The notes: generated by a model from the letters alone, not told the origin. A stretch of DNA of 27,841 nucleotides from Ruminococcus sp. UBA3280 (GCA_002362175.1 DETU01000113.1:13134-40974), one strand, 5' to 3'. Shown: positions 15,803-23,747, numbered from the stretch's first letter. Numbers and translations: made by a program.

Positions 15803-17067
15803 ACGTTCATAACCTCCCAAGGACTTGAAATTTTTCCTGTAACAGCACTTGCTGCCGCTACCGCAGGGCTTGCAAGATATACTTCCGACTCAACGTGTCC
15901 CATTCTGCCCACAAAGTTACGGTTAGTGGTTGCAACGGCACGCTCACCCTTTGCAAGTATACCCATATGTCCGCCCAGACATGGTCCGCAGGTAGGAGTG
16001 GAAACAACCGCACCGCTTTCAATGAATATCTTTAAAAGTCCCTGCTCCATAGCGTCAAGATAAATCTGCTGGGTTGCAGGAATTACTATTACGCGTACAT
16101 TCTTTGCACACTGTCTGCCTTTCATGATTTCTGCGGCTTCCTGTAAGTCTTCAAGTCTGCCGTTTGTACATGAACCAATTACAACCTGATTTATTTCAAT
16201 ATCACCAAACTGGTCAAAAGTCTTTGCATTTTCGGGAAGATGCGGGAAAGATACAGTAGGTTCAATTTCAGAAAGATTAATATCTATAACTTCGTCGTAA
16301 ACCGCATCTTCATCTGCCTTGTAAATAACAGGTTCTTTTGCACCGTGAGCCTTTACATATTCAAGTGTAATGTCATCAACTTCAAATATACCATTCTTTG
16401 CACCTGCCTCAATAGCCATATTTGCAATACAAAGACGGTCTGACATAGACAGTGAAGAAAGTCCCTCACCGGTAAACTCCATTGAACGATACAAAGCACC
16501 GTCAACACCTATTTTTCCGATAATATGAAGAATAACGTCCTTACCCGAAACATACTTGCGGAGTTTTCCCGTAAGATTGAACTTTATGGCAGACGGCACT
16601 TTAAACCATGCCTTACCGATTGCCATACCGCACGCCATATCAGTTGAACCGACACCCGTTGAAAAAGCACCCAATGCACCATAAGTACAGGTGTGTGAAT
16701 CAGCACCGATTACAACATTACCCGAAGTAACAAGTCCTTTTTCGGGAAGGAGTGCGTGTTCAATCCCCATTTTACCAACATCATAGAAGTGTTTTACTTC
16801 CTTTTCACCGCAGAAGTCACGACACATCTTGCACTGTTCAGCCGCTTTAATATCCTTGTTAGGTGCGAAATGGTCCATAACCATTGTTACCTTGTTCTTG
16901 TCAAATACCTTTTCCTTGTTGAGTTTTGCAAACTCCTTTATAGCTACAGGTGATGTAATATCATTGCCAAGAACTAAGTCCAGATTGGCAAGAATAAGCT
17001 GTCCTGCCTGAACCGATTCAAGCCCTGCATGAGATGCAAGGATTTTCTGAGTCATTGTCATACCCAT
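15799..17067 (-). CDS. leuC: 3-isopropylmalate dehydratase, large subunit
   Basis: LeuC is the aconitase-family catalytic subunit of isopropylmalate isomerase. The 422 residues carry three cluster-binding cysteines: Cys300 in VIGSCTNGR, and Cys360 and Cys363 in TCGPCLGGH. Other landmarks are VMDHFAPNKD, GADSHTCTYGALGAFSTGVGSTD and NRNFVGRMGH. The length of about 420 fits the HacA/LeuC2-like form found in Clostridia and archaea, not the roughly 465-residue E. coli form. AAAGG lies 13 nt before the ATG at 17067. Upstream is an 87-bp gap with a TATAAT at 17098-17103 but no good -35 box, so it may be read from the accessory genes upstream as well. Confidence 0.96.
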   Translation of the reverse strand: MGMTMTQKILASHAGLESVQAGQLILANLDLVLGNDITSPVAIKEFAKLNKEKVFDKNKVTMVMDHFAPNKDIKAAEQCKMCRDFCGEKEVKHFYDVGKMGIEHALLPEKGLVTSGNVVIGADSHTCTYGALGAFSTGVGSTDMACGMAIGKAWFKVPSAIKFNLTGKLRKYVSGKDVILHIIGKIGVDGALYRSMEFTGEGLSSLSMSDRLCIANMAIEAGAKNGIFEVDDITLEYVKAHGAKEPVIYKADEDAVYDEVIDINLSEIEPTVSFPHLPENAKTFDQFGDIEINQVVIGSCTNGRLEDLQEAAEIMKGRQCAKNVRVIVIPATQQIYLDAMEQGLLKIFIESGAVVSTPTCGPCLGGHMGILAKGERAVATTNRNFVGRMGHVESEVYLASPAVAAASAVTGKISSPWEVMNV

Positions 17068-17154
17068 TTTTCAAATCATTCCTTTCAGAAATTTTTTATT
17101 ATAAATCTTTATTGCATAAGCAAATCAGAATTTATAGTTTAATTTAAATACTAT

Positions 17155-17724
17155 TTATTTTTTCTGTACAATCCAGTAATCTTTATATGCATATCCGTCA
17201 TGTGTACCAATCATAAGGTTTTCTGACTTGATAAAACCGAATTTCTTTACCGCCCTTATTCTTTCAACAGCATAACACGGAACTTTTGTTATTATTTCAT
17301 AACAATCAAACATTTCAAAAGCCGACGGAACAATAACAGTTAAAATTTCAGAAAGTATATTTTCCTGTTCATAATCACTTTTCACATCAAGACGCAAAAC
17401 ACCATTACCATTAAAATCGTCGTCTGAATCTCGGCGAAACAGTTCGACCGTTCCGACTGCTTTATTTACAGATTTATCAATTACAGTAAATCTTACAAAA
17501 TACCGTTTCTGATATGAAAACTCCCAGAATTTTACAGCTTCAGACATTTTTTCTTTTGTAGGATAATAAAAATTATTTCCGTTGCAGTTATCACTGTTAA
17601 AGAAAGGTAATGCATTTTTATCACTGTATACTTCAAGCAGGTCTGAAATATCCTTTTCAGAAACAAACCTTAACAGATAATTTTTATTTTCAAGTACAGG
17701 ACATTTTTCATATACATCTGACAT
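17155..17724 (-). CDS. GNAT-fold acetyltransferase-like protein, degenerate CoA loop
   Basis: A 189-residue protein of RimJ/RimL-like GNAT type. The N-terminal strand-helix unit reads YLLRFVSEKDISDLLEVYSDKNALPFFN, and the middle strand is RFTVIDKSVNKAVGTVELFRR, as in this family. Where most GNAT enzymes carry the Q/R-x-x-G-x-G/A pyrophosphate loop, this one has LRLDVKSDYEQENILSEIL, which lacks the glycines, so CoA binding may be altered or lost. The C-terminal AVERIRAVKKFGF resembles the usual final helix and strand. I chose the ATG at 17724, with CGGAGG 8 nt upstream; longer versions would run through that site. It sits just upstream of leuC on the same strand. The substrate is unknown. Confidence 0.75.
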   Translation of the reverse strand: MSDVYEKCPVLENKNYLLRFVSEKDISDLLEVYSDKNALPFFNSDNCNGNNFYYPTKEKMSEAVKFWEFSYQKRYFVRFTVIDKSVNKAVGTVELFRRDSDDDFNGNGVLRLDVKSDYEQENILSEILTVIVPSAFEMFDCYEIITKVPCYAVERIRAVKKFGFIKSENLMIGTHDGYAYKDYWIVQKK

Positions 17725-17819
17725 AATAAAACCTCCGATAAACCTATTTCTTGTTAGTAATCTGTAAACAAATACAGCTATTACATCGGTCAACGCTCAC
17801 AGTATATACTCCCCCGAAT

Positions 17820-18242
17820 TCAGCGTTTCCACAACATAGTATATTCAGTCTGCAATGTATCGCTGTCTGTTCCTGTTGATTCAATTATAAAATCGGATTT
17901 TTCATAAAACCTCACAGCAGACTTATTTTTTTCATAAACTGATAAAACCAGTCTGTTACGGATTTCCTTTACAAAATTAAGAAGAGCTGTTCCGATACCT
18001 TTTGACCTGTATGGTTTGTCAACAAATATTCCTGCAATATAATCACCGTCAAGTCCGATAAAACCTTTTATTATACCACCGCTTTCACAGACATACACTT
18101 CCGCCTGCGGTATCATTTCCCTTACTTCATTATATTTTTCTTTCCAGTAGTCAGGATTTATGAAATTATGTGAATCTGTATTTGCCTCAAACCATATAGT
18201 CATAATACGGTTAATGTCATCATCACTGAATTTTCTTATCAT
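17820..18242 (-). CDS. GNAT family N-acetyltransferase
   Basis: A 140-residue single-domain acetyltransferase. It begins MIRKFSDDDINRIMTIWFEAN, has the acceptor-side strand AEVYVCESGGIIKGFIGL, the CoA-binding motif A GIFVDKPYRSKGIGTALLNF (R-x-K-G-I-G) and motif B LSVYEKNKSAVRFYEKSDF. This fits small YjaB/YiaC-like GNAT enzymes that acetylate amines or protein N-termini; the actual substrate cannot be read from sequence. I chose the ATG at 18242; the GTG at 18257 touches the GAGGAG ribosome site and is less likely. It is followed 95 bp downstream by the second GNAT-type gene and belongs to the accessory stretch between ilvD and leuC. Confidence 0.85.
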   Translation of the reverse strand: MIRKFSDDDINRIMTIWFEANTDSHNFINPDYWKEKYNEVREMIPQAEVYVCESGGIIKGFIGLDGDYIAGIFVDKPYRSKGIGTALLNFVKEIRNRLVLSVYEKNKSAVRFYEKSDFIIESTGTDSDTLQTEYTMLWKR

Positions 18243-18312
18243 ATTTTTCAGACCCACTCCTCATATTTATATTTTCAAAAAGTTTTATTGATTTCAACGG
18301 ATTCTTATATAT

Positions 18313-18663
18313 TTATTGTACTTGTGCAGTAAGTTCAATATGATTGCCTTCTGAATCAATAAATTCAGTAACCCAGTTTCTGCCGATTTTCGTAAGCGGA
18401 AAACATAATTTCATATTCCTGATTTTTTTATTGAGAATTTCAACATTCTCAACGCTGAAACTTGGCAGACAGTTACTTCCGAAATCATGTTTTTCACCTG
18501 TTTTCTGATAGGCAAACAACCCGAACCGAAAACCGTTTATATCAAAAACACTGTATATATCGTCTTTTTCTGTAACCGTCTGTTCAAAAAAATTTTCATA
18601 AAACACAACAGCCCTTTCCATATCCTTGACACATATATACAAAGAATTAATATTGAATTGCAT
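18313..18663 (-). CDS. VOC-superfamily (glyoxalase/bleomycin-resistance fold) protein
   Basis: A 116-residue one-domain protein with two beta-alpha-beta-beta-beta units. It begins MQFNINSLYICVKDMERAVVFYENFFEQTV, the typical VOC start, has FRFGLFAYQ at the end of the first unit, and ends VTEFIDSEGNHIELTAQVQ, where the family carries its second metal-ligand Glu. Function is open: members include glyoxalase I-like enzymes, dioxygenases and drug-binding proteins, and a stand-alone gene of this size cannot be assigned. CGGAGA lies 8 nt before the ATG at 18663. It is one of three VOC genes in this stretch, each only distantly similar to the others. Confidence 0.85.
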   Translation of the reverse strand: MQFNINSLYICVKDMERAVVFYENFFEQTVTEKDDIYSVFDINGFRFGLFAYQKTGEKHDFGSNCLPSFSVENVEILNKKIRNMKLCFPLTKIGRNWVTEFIDSEGNHIELTAQVQ

Positions 18664-18694
18664 TATATAATCTCCGTTCAAATACAAGATTGAT

Positions 18695-19018
18695 TCACAT
18701 TATTATTTCCAAGCTGAAATATTGTTCCTGAAAACAAACTTGTTTCATTATTTCCTCCTTGCTGAAGTTAACGTTTTCCGGACAGACTACTAGTTTTTCT
18801 TCAACATCGTCATATCTGTGAATAACTGCAATAATTTTTCCTGTAAATTTTTCAACAGGTGTATCAACTCCCAGTATATAAGCGTCCTGTTCTTCACTGT
18901 CCGGTGCAACAGTTCCCTCAATATAGCCGTAATTGACCGGATAATACATATCCTTGTATTCAGGGTGAAAACTTCCCAGCGGTCTGTCAACAGTTACTGT
19001 TACAATTTTTCCAATCAT
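18695..19018 (-). CDS. Compact inorganic pyrophosphatase-like protein
   Basis: A 107-residue protein resembling family I (soluble) inorganic pyrophosphatase but much shorter than the usual 165-200 residues. The match is to the catalytic strands: MYYPVNYGYIEGTVAPDSEEQD lines up with the family YP-x-NYGYI-x(n)-D-G-x-x-x-D block (Asp40 and Asp45 as metal-binding candidates), and HRYDDVEEKLVVCPE with the later Asp-rich block (Asp70/Asp71). The N-terminus VTVDRPLGSFHPEY recalls the E-I-P-x-G-S element. Its start overlaps the end of the upstream acidic protein gene as ATGA, so the two are probably made together. Whether it hydrolyses pyrophosphate or another phosphoanhydride is not known. Confidence 0.8.
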   Translation of the reverse strand: MIGKIVTVTVDRPLGSFHPEYKDMYYPVNYGYIEGTVAPDSEEQDAYILGVDTPVEKFTGKIIAVIHRYDDVEEKLVVCPENVNFSKEEIMKQVCFQEQYFSLEIIM

Positions 19019-19557
19019 TCTGACATTGAGTGAATTTCGGAAAGTATTTTCTTTGTGTAATAATAAAGACTGTAAAATAAATCTTCCGGAAAAAGACTGA
19101 CTATAAATTCGTCAACGTCAAAATCGTCATCATCGTCATCATATTCGGGGTCAAGGTCAAATCCCGTTGGGAGCAGATACTTGTCATTCAGAATATCAGA
19201 CATATTTTCAAGAGGTTCAGCGTGTTCTGAATTTTCTGTTTCATTACAGATTTCCATATAATACTTAAATTCGTCTGCCAGTTTATCCGCAAGCCAATCT
19301 GCAACCGGATTGTCAGTATTCCTTGCTTTTTTGTAGATTTTCACAAGAAAAACAAGTGCAAACGGAGCAGGTGTAAACAAAGTTGACTGATGTTCAAAGT
19401 CAGAAATGCTGTTCCATGCCTTTTTCACTTCATCAAGGTCTTTCATTCCGTCAAGAATACTGAGATATTCAGGATATTTTTCCGCTGTGCCGTAAGCAGT
19501 AACCATTCTGTCCCATGGAATATCCTCTATTTTAAGACTATTTATATATTTTTTCAT
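19015..19557 (-). CDS. Acidic helical protein of unknown function, coupled to the pyrophosphatase-like gene
   Basis: A 180-residue, strongly acidic soluble protein that I do not recognise by family. It appears mostly helical (INSLKIEDIPWDRMVTAYG, APFALVFLVKIYKKARN, WLADKLADEFKYYMEICNE). Near the end is an aspartate run (YDDDDDDFDVDEFIV) followed by an aromatic-rich helix (FPEDLFYSLYYYTKKIL). No signal peptide is present. I chose the ATG at 19557, with GGAGG about 9 nt upstream; extending further would overlap the GNAT gene before it. Its TGA shares bases with the ATG of the pyrophosphatase-like gene. The size, acidity and surroundings (SUKH-like gene nearby) would fit an immunity-type protein, but this is only a hint. 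Confidence 0.75.
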   Translation of the reverse strand: MKKYINSLKIEDIPWDRMVTAYGTAEKYPEYLSILDGMKDLDEVKKAWNSISDFEHQSTLFTPAPFALVFLVKIYKKARNTDNPVADWLADKLADEFKYYMEICNETENSEHAEPLENMSDILNDKYLLPTGFDLDPEYDDDDDDFDVDEFIVSLFPEDLFYSLYYYTKKILSEIHSMSE

Positions 19558-19580
19558 AAAAATAACCTCCATTATATTTA

Positions 19581-19652
19581 TCAGCCGAATATAAACAAAA
19601 GTACAGTCATAATCCATTGCTCCAATATAATACCCATACTTGATTTCTGCAC
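19581..19652 (-). CDS. Possible 23-residue hydrophobic peptide
   Basis: A GTG at 19652 is preceded by GAAAGGGG with 8 nt spacing and opens a 23-codon frame with a hydrophobic stretch (SSMGIILEQWIMTVLLFIFG) ending at TGA. It sits between the GNAT gene (stop 19667) and the acidic protein gene (start 19557). It could be a small membrane peptide, a remnant of a larger gene, or chance. Low confidence. Confidence 0.25.
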   Translation of the reverse strand: MQKSSMGIILEQWIMTVLLFIFG

Positions 19653-19666
19653 AATAAAATCCCCTT

Positions 19667-20281
19667 TCAATCATTTGTCTGCTTGCTGTAAAGAAAACAA
19701 ACCAACGGTATTGATTTGCCGTTAAGTTGAAGGACGATTTTTCTTTCCTCTGACTTCTTAAATCCCCTATGCTCGTAAAATTGATATGTACAGGCATTAT
19801 CCGTGTAAAGATAAATCTGCTTGTTACTTTCACGCTTTTCAAGTTCGGCAAGCATTATACTTCCTAATCCTTTTCCCTTTATTTCGGGATTACAGGCAAG
19901 AAATATAATTTCACCGTCGGGGGAATTATTCATGCTGTATTGTCTGAACATACTTTTATTTGCCCTGTCATAAACGTCCGCACCTTTGAAAAATATATGT
20001 TGCAGAAACTCAAATACTTTTACATAAACAGTTTTTGAAAATGAACGGTATTTTTTGGATTCACCTTTCATATCGGCAAAGAGTACTCCTGCAAAAACAT
20101 TATCCGCATATACAGAAATAACCTGCGTTGCCCGTGAAAGTGCCAGATACAAAAAATATCTTCCGTAAAGATTCAGCAACAACTTACTGTCCATATACCA
20201 GTTAAAGTGCATACCGTCTATTGCAAACTGCACAGCTTTTCCATAATCTTTTTTGGCAAGTTCTCTGATTCTGATTTTCAT
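19667..20281 (-). CDS. GNAT family N-acetyltransferase
   Basis: A 204-residue acetyltransferase with a longer N-terminal part than its neighbours. It starts MKIRIRELAKKDYGKAVQFA and has a mid region with FAGVLFADMKGESKKYRSF. The AcCoA-binding motif A is IIFLACNPEIKGKGLGSIML (K-G-K-G-L-G) and motif B is IYLYTDNACTYQFYEHRGF. The last part, KSEERKIVLQLNGKSIPLVCFLYSK, completes the fold. AAGGAG lies 7 nt before the ATG. It is 10 bp downstream of a VOC gene, so the two are likely co-transcribed. The substrate cannot be told from sequence; the fold and CoA-binding loop are clear. Confidence 0.87.
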   Translation of the reverse strand: MKIRIRELAKKDYGKAVQFAIDGMHFNWYMDSKLLLNLYGRYFLYLALSRATQVISVYADNVFAGVLFADMKGESKKYRSFSKTVYVKVFEFLQHIFFKGADVYDRANKSMFRQYSMNNSPDGEIIFLACNPEIKGKGLGSIMLAELEKRESNKQIYLYTDNACTYQFYEHRGFKKSEERKIVLQLNGKSIPLVCFLYSKQTND

Positions 20282-20291
20282 TAATTACTCC

Positions 20292-20675
20292 TTATACAGT
20301 CAGTTCAATCAAATTTCCTTCCAAATCAACTATACAGCTTTCATAATATCCGTCGCCTGTTTTTCGGGGTTCGCTTATGACCGTGTAACCGTCCGACTTT
20401 AGTTCAGCGGTTAGACGGTCAACGTTTTCGGCACTTCCGAGACTGAACGCAATATGTGCATAACCTTTTCTTTCAGTTTTTTCCGAATTATCCTTTATTT
20501 GTGGTTTGTTCATTATTTCAAGCCTTGCACCGTCATCAAAAGAAAGAAAATATGACCTGAAATCAGTTTTTTTGTTATGATACATATTATTCGGAACAGC
20601 ATTGAAGTATTTTACAAAAAATTCTTTTGACCTTTCCAAATCTTCAACGTACATAGCAACGTGTTCAATTTTCAT
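20292..20675 (-). CDS. VOC-superfamily (glyoxalase fold) protein
   Basis: A 127-residue VOC protein: MKIEHVAMYVEDLERSKEFFVKYF at the start, FLSFDDGARLEIMNKP ending the first unit, KGYAHIAFSLGSAENVDRLTAELK opening the second, and YYESCIVDLEGNLIELTV at the end. Candidate metal ligands are His5, Glu at LEIM, His in YAHIAF and Glu in LIELT, the classical glyoxalase I-like set, so a metal enzyme is plausible. I chose the ATG at 20675 with TTGGAGA 8 nt upstream. An in-frame ATG at 20699 directly follows the stop of the upstream SUKH gene, and the ribosome site would lie inside the coding region if it were used. Confidence 0.87.
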   Translation of the reverse strand: MKIEHVAMYVEDLERSKEFFVKYFNAVPNNMYHNKKTDFRSYFLSFDDGARLEIMNKPQIKDNSEKTERKGYAHIAFSLGSAENVDRLTAELKSDGYTVISEPRKTGDGYYESCIVDLEGNLIELTV

Positions 20676-20699
20676 ATACAATCTCCAAAACTCATGCAT

Positions 20700-21335
20700 C
20701 TATTTATCTGAATAATGTCCGCATTTTATAAGTTCTTTTACCATTCCGACAGTTTCGTTATAAAGATACTCACAAAAGTTTTTTGCCTTAAAACGCATAA
20801 CTTTTTCAATATCCTGAATAGTTACGGTTTCAGCGTCAAAAGCAAACATTTCTTCATGGTCAATCATGTATATTCCGCAATCCTGATTATTTTCGTCAAA
20901 TTTCATGCAACATATCCATGCGTCCTAAATCCATGTGAATGGCAGATAACCAAATTTTATCATCAGCTCATCGTAAGCGTTATAAATTCCGCACATTTTT
21001 GCCACTGGTGAATTTATGGAAAGATTTCTTTCAAAATCCCACAAATGATAATATGATGTATAGTATGCTCTCAAAGAATCGGGCAAACGGACTCCGATTT
21101 CTTTTTCAAGTTCTGCAATGTCTTCTTCTGTAACATCAGACGGAATCATTTTCCACGTCCGGAGTGTTATATTGTATTTAGAGACTTCTTCAACCTCTCC
21201 GGTAAACATTCCGTTCGGAATCTCAATAAAATCAGGAACCTGTATTTCAGTTTTGTCATAAACTTTCAGCAATTCATAATATTCGTCAAGAATTTTCTTT
21301 ATTTCCGTGCGATATTCTTCTATGGATTTGCTCAT
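20700..21335 (-). pseudogene. SUKH (SMI1/KNR4-type) gene interrupted by an in-frame TAG
   Basis: A 212-codon frame from ATG 21335 (AAAGG upstream) to TAG at 20700-20702 is broken by a single TAG at codon 137 (20925-20927). Before the stop is the SUKH signature VTEEDIAELEKEIGVRLPDSLRAYY, ending GYLPFTWI; after it, in the same frame, come DAWICCMKFDENNQDCGIYMIDHEE and a final helix. Joined, the two parts give one normal-looking SUKH protein, so the stop is a substitution, not a frameshift. The fragment after the stop has no ribosome site of its own at its first ATG (20906). SUKH proteins include immunity proteins of toxin systems and other binding proteins. As it stands, the product is probably a 136-residue truncated form. 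Confidence 0.8.
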
Positions 21336-21361
21336 ATTAATAGCCTTTCTTCAATGCCACA

Positions 21362-21394
21362 TTTTTTCAGACAGCGAAATGTCCGACAAAAAAA
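21362..21394. other. Inverted repeat between ilvD and the SUKH gene
   Basis: TCGGACA/TGTCTGA (21367-21386 with loop, one G-U pair in the minus-strand RNA) is flanked by a T-run on one side and an A-run on the other that can extend the stem. In the minus-strand transcript the U-run comes before the hairpin, not after it, so it does not look like a working terminator for ilvD. Confidence 0.35.
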
Positions 21395-21413
21395 CAGCAC
21401 ACTATATAAATTA

Positions 21414-23078
21414 TTACTTTCTGTTGATTATAGCACCCTTGTCAGCAGACGAAACCATAGAAGCATAACGTTTCAGATAACCTGTAATACTATCTTTTTT
21501 CTTGATAGTCATGGTCTTTTTACGTTCTGCAAGTTCTTCGTCGGAAACTTCAAGATTAATACTGTAGTTGGGAATATCAATTGAAATCATATCGCCGTCC
21601 TTTACGTATGCGATAGTACCGCCGTTAACAGCTTCAGGAGAAACGTGACCAATAGCAGCACCACGTGTTGCACCGCTGAAACGTCCGTCTGTGATAAGTG
21701 CGACTGTTGAGCCGAGACCTGCACCCTGAATTGCAGAAGTTGGTGAGAGCATTTCACGCATACCCGGACCACCGGCTGGTCCTTCGTAACGGATAACAAC
21801 AACGTCACCTGCTTTTATACTGCCCTCATAAATAACTTTTATAGCTTCTTCCTCACTGTCAAATACACGTGCAGGTCCTCTGTGTACAAGCATTTCGGGA
21901 GCTACCGCACTTCTCTTTACAACACATCTATCGGGTGCAAGATTTCCACGAAGAACAGCAATTCCGCCTGTTTCGCTGTACGGATTTTCAATCGGACGTA
22001 TTGTCTCAGGGTCTTTATTTATACAGCCCGAAATATTTTCACCGACTGTCTTTCCTGTAACCGTCATGCAGTCTGTATTGATGAGATTTTTCTTTGTAAG
22101 CTCGTTCAGTACAGCATAAACACCGCCAGCCTCATTCAAGTCCTCCATATAGGTATGACCTGCGGGAGCAAGATGACAGAGATTAGGAGTTTTAGCACTT
22201 ATTTCATTTGCGATATCAAGATTAATGTCAATTCCACATTCATTTGCAATTGCAGGGAGGTGCAACATACTGTTTGTGGAACAGCCAAGAGCCATATCGG
22301 CAGTAAGGGCGTTCATAAAAGCCTTTTCGGTCATTATGTCAAGCGGACGGATATTTTTTCTGTAGAGTTCCATAACCTGCATACCTGCCATTTTTGCAAG
22401 CTTTATTCTCTCGGAATAAACAGCAGGGATTGTGCCGTTGCCCTTTAATCCCATTCCGAGTACTTCTGTAAGACAGTTCATGGAATTTGCGGTGTACATT
22501 CCCGAACATGAGCCACAGGTGGGACAGGCATTGTTTTCAAATTCCTCAACGTCCTCCAGCGTCATTTTACCTGCCGTATAAGCACCGACAGCCTCAAACA
22601 TACTTGAAAGGCTTGTTTTCTTTCCCTTAACATGACCTGCAAGCATAGGTCCACCGCTTACAAAAATAGTAGGTACATTTATACGTGCGGCAGCCATGAG
22701 CAAACCCGGAACATTCTTGTCACAGTTAGGAACCATAACAAGTGCATCAAAATTGTGAGCAAGTGCCATACACTCTGTAGAATCTGCGATAAGGTCACGT
22801 GTAACAAGTGAATACTTCATGCCTTTATGACCCATTGCGATACCGTCACATACTGCTATTGCAGGGAATACAACAGGTGTACCGCCTCCCATTGCAACAC
22901 CTAACTTTACCGCCTCAACTATTTTATCTATATTCATATGTCCCGGTACTATTTCGTTATATGATGATACAATACCAACAAGCGGACGTTTCATTTCTTC
23001 TTTGGTATGTCCGAGAGCGTTGAAAAGTGAACGCTGTGAAGCCTTTTCAACTCCTGAACAGAAAAAATTTTCACTCAT
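21414..23078 (-). CDS. ilvD: Dihydroxy-acid dehydratase
   Basis: IlvD dehydrates 2,3-dihydroxy-isovalerate and 2,3-dihydroxy-3-methylvalerate, the third shared step of valine and isoleucine synthesis. The 554-residue protein shows the three cluster-region cysteines: Cys77 in FPAIAVCDGIAMGH, Cys119 in VPNCDKNVPG and the CPTCGSCSGMYTANSM block (Cys191). Other landmarks are GLGSTVALITDGRFSGATRG, the C-terminal substrate-binding block, and GHVSPEA. The length is normal. A GAGG site lies about 10 nt before the ATG. It is separated from ilvC by the accessory genes at 23124-24577 and a terminator, and from leuC by the larger accessory stretch at 17155-21335, so it probably depends on a promoter such as the one at 23693-23720. 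Confidence 0.98.
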   Translation of the reverse strand: MSENFFCSGVEKASQRSLFNALGHTKEEMKRPLVGIVSSYNEIVPGHMNIDKIVEAVKLGVAMGGGTPVVFPAIAVCDGIAMGHKGMKYSLVTRDLIADSTECMALAHNFDALVMVPNCDKNVPGLLMAAARINVPTIFVSGGPMLAGHVKGKKTSLSSMFEAVGAYTAGKMTLEDVEEFENNACPTCGSCSGMYTANSMNCLTEVLGMGLKGNGTIPAVYSERIKLAKMAGMQVMELYRKNIRPLDIMTEKAFMNALTADMALGCSTNSMLHLPAIANECGIDINLDIANEISAKTPNLCHLAPAGHTYMEDLNEAGGVYAVLNELTKKNLINTDCMTVTGKTVGENISGCINKDPETIRPIENPYSETGGIAVLRGNLAPDRCVVKRSAVAPEMLVHRGPARVFDSEEEAIKVIYEGSIKAGDVVVIRYEGPAGGPGMREMLSPTSAIQGAGLGSTVALITDGRFSGATRGAAIGHVSPEAVNGGTIAYVKDGDMISIDIPNYSINLEVSDEELAERKKTMTIKKKDSITGYLKRYASMVSSADKGAIINRK

Positions 23079-23123
23079 AATTTTTTACCTCACTTTAAAA
23101 TCAATATAAAAAATCAAAATATT

Positions 23124-23660
23124 TTATTTTATTGAAAATCCTAAATTATATGCTTCCGCCAAAGATTTATCGGAGACATCTCCTTTGTCCTTAGCACCAC
23201 TAACAAGAACCATGCCTGCATCTTCCAAATGAAAAAAATCCAAAACAAGCTGATACTGCATTTTGATTGAATCAAACAATTCCGGTAAAGTTGCAGCTCC
23301 AACTAAAATCAATGCAAGCTTTGTTATTTTAAATTTGTTTCTCATAGGTGTATGTAATCTGTCAATTATTGCTTTCAATTCCGCACTTACACCATAAAAA
23401 TATACAGGTGAAGCTATCACTAATATATCGGCACTCATCAGCTTATCATATATATGGGTCATGTCATCATTCTGAAAACATTTATTACCTTTACTTTTAA
23501 AACATGAATTACACCCGATACAATAATTTACACTGTAATCTGCTACAGAAATAATTTCAACATCATTATTTTGTCCTGCACCGTCAGCAAATGCAGAAGC
23601 AAGTAATTCAGTGTTTCCACCTTTCCGCATACTTCCGACTAAAATAATTATTTTACTCAT
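23124..23660 (-). CDS. Flavodoxin-fold NAD(P)H-dependent FMN reductase-like protein
   Basis: A 178-residue protein of the NADPH-dependent FMN reductase / iron-sulfur flavoprotein superfamily. The N-terminal IIILVGSMRKGGNTELLASAF is the FMN phosphate loop (G-S-x-R-x-x-G-N-T). SPVYFYGVSAELKAIIDR is the second flavin-contact loop. Between them is a cysteine motif, CIGCNSCFKSKGNKCFQNDD (C-x-G-C-x-x-C, then Cys, then Asp-Asp), seen in many clostridial members and possibly a Fe-S or redox site. I chose the ATG at 23660, with CGGGAG about 10 nt upstream. It lies 45 bp upstream of ilvD and probably shares its transcript. The electron acceptor is unknown. Confidence 0.88.
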   Translation of the reverse strand: MSKIIILVGSMRKGGNTELLASAFADGAGQNNDVEIISVADYSVNYCIGCNSCFKSKGNKCFQNDDMTHIYDKLMSADILVIASPVYFYGVSAELKAIIDRLHTPMRNKFKITKLALILVGAATLPELFDSIKMQYQLVLDFFHLEDAGMVLVSGAKDKGDVSDKSLAEAYNLGFSIK

Positions 23661-23692
23661 TTTCAATTATCTCCCGCAAATTCCAATTATCA

Positions 23693-23720
23693 ATAATATA
23701 TTTTCCTGTAAAAACATCAA
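23693..23720 (-). promoter_or_regulatory. Possible promoter for the flavin reductase gene and ilvD
   Basis: On the minus strand, TTGATG (23715-23720) and TATTAT (23693-23698) are separated by 16 bp. The start would fall near 23686, about 26 nt before the flavin reductase ATG. Both boxes are imperfect, so this is a candidate only. It would explain how ilvD is expressed downstream of the ilvC terminator. Confidence 0.35.
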
Positions 23721-23747
23721 GTTTAATTTACCGCCGAAAATTTTCAT

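Noticed and set aside
17068..17154. A leucine T-box or attenuator leader before leuC
   Set aside because: The gap is only 87 bp, with no T-box sequence, no leucine-rich leader peptide and no terminator stem. Only a TATAAT without a good -35 box was found.
19571..19598. TTGTTT and TATAAT spaced by 16 bp before the acidic protein gene
   Set aside because: The transcript would start after the GGAGG ribosome site, so it could not serve the gene normally.
19558..19851. A 278-residue version of the acidic protein starting near 19851
   Set aside because: The extra N-terminus overlaps the GNAT gene in another frame and runs through a strong GGAGG site next to the ATG at 19557.
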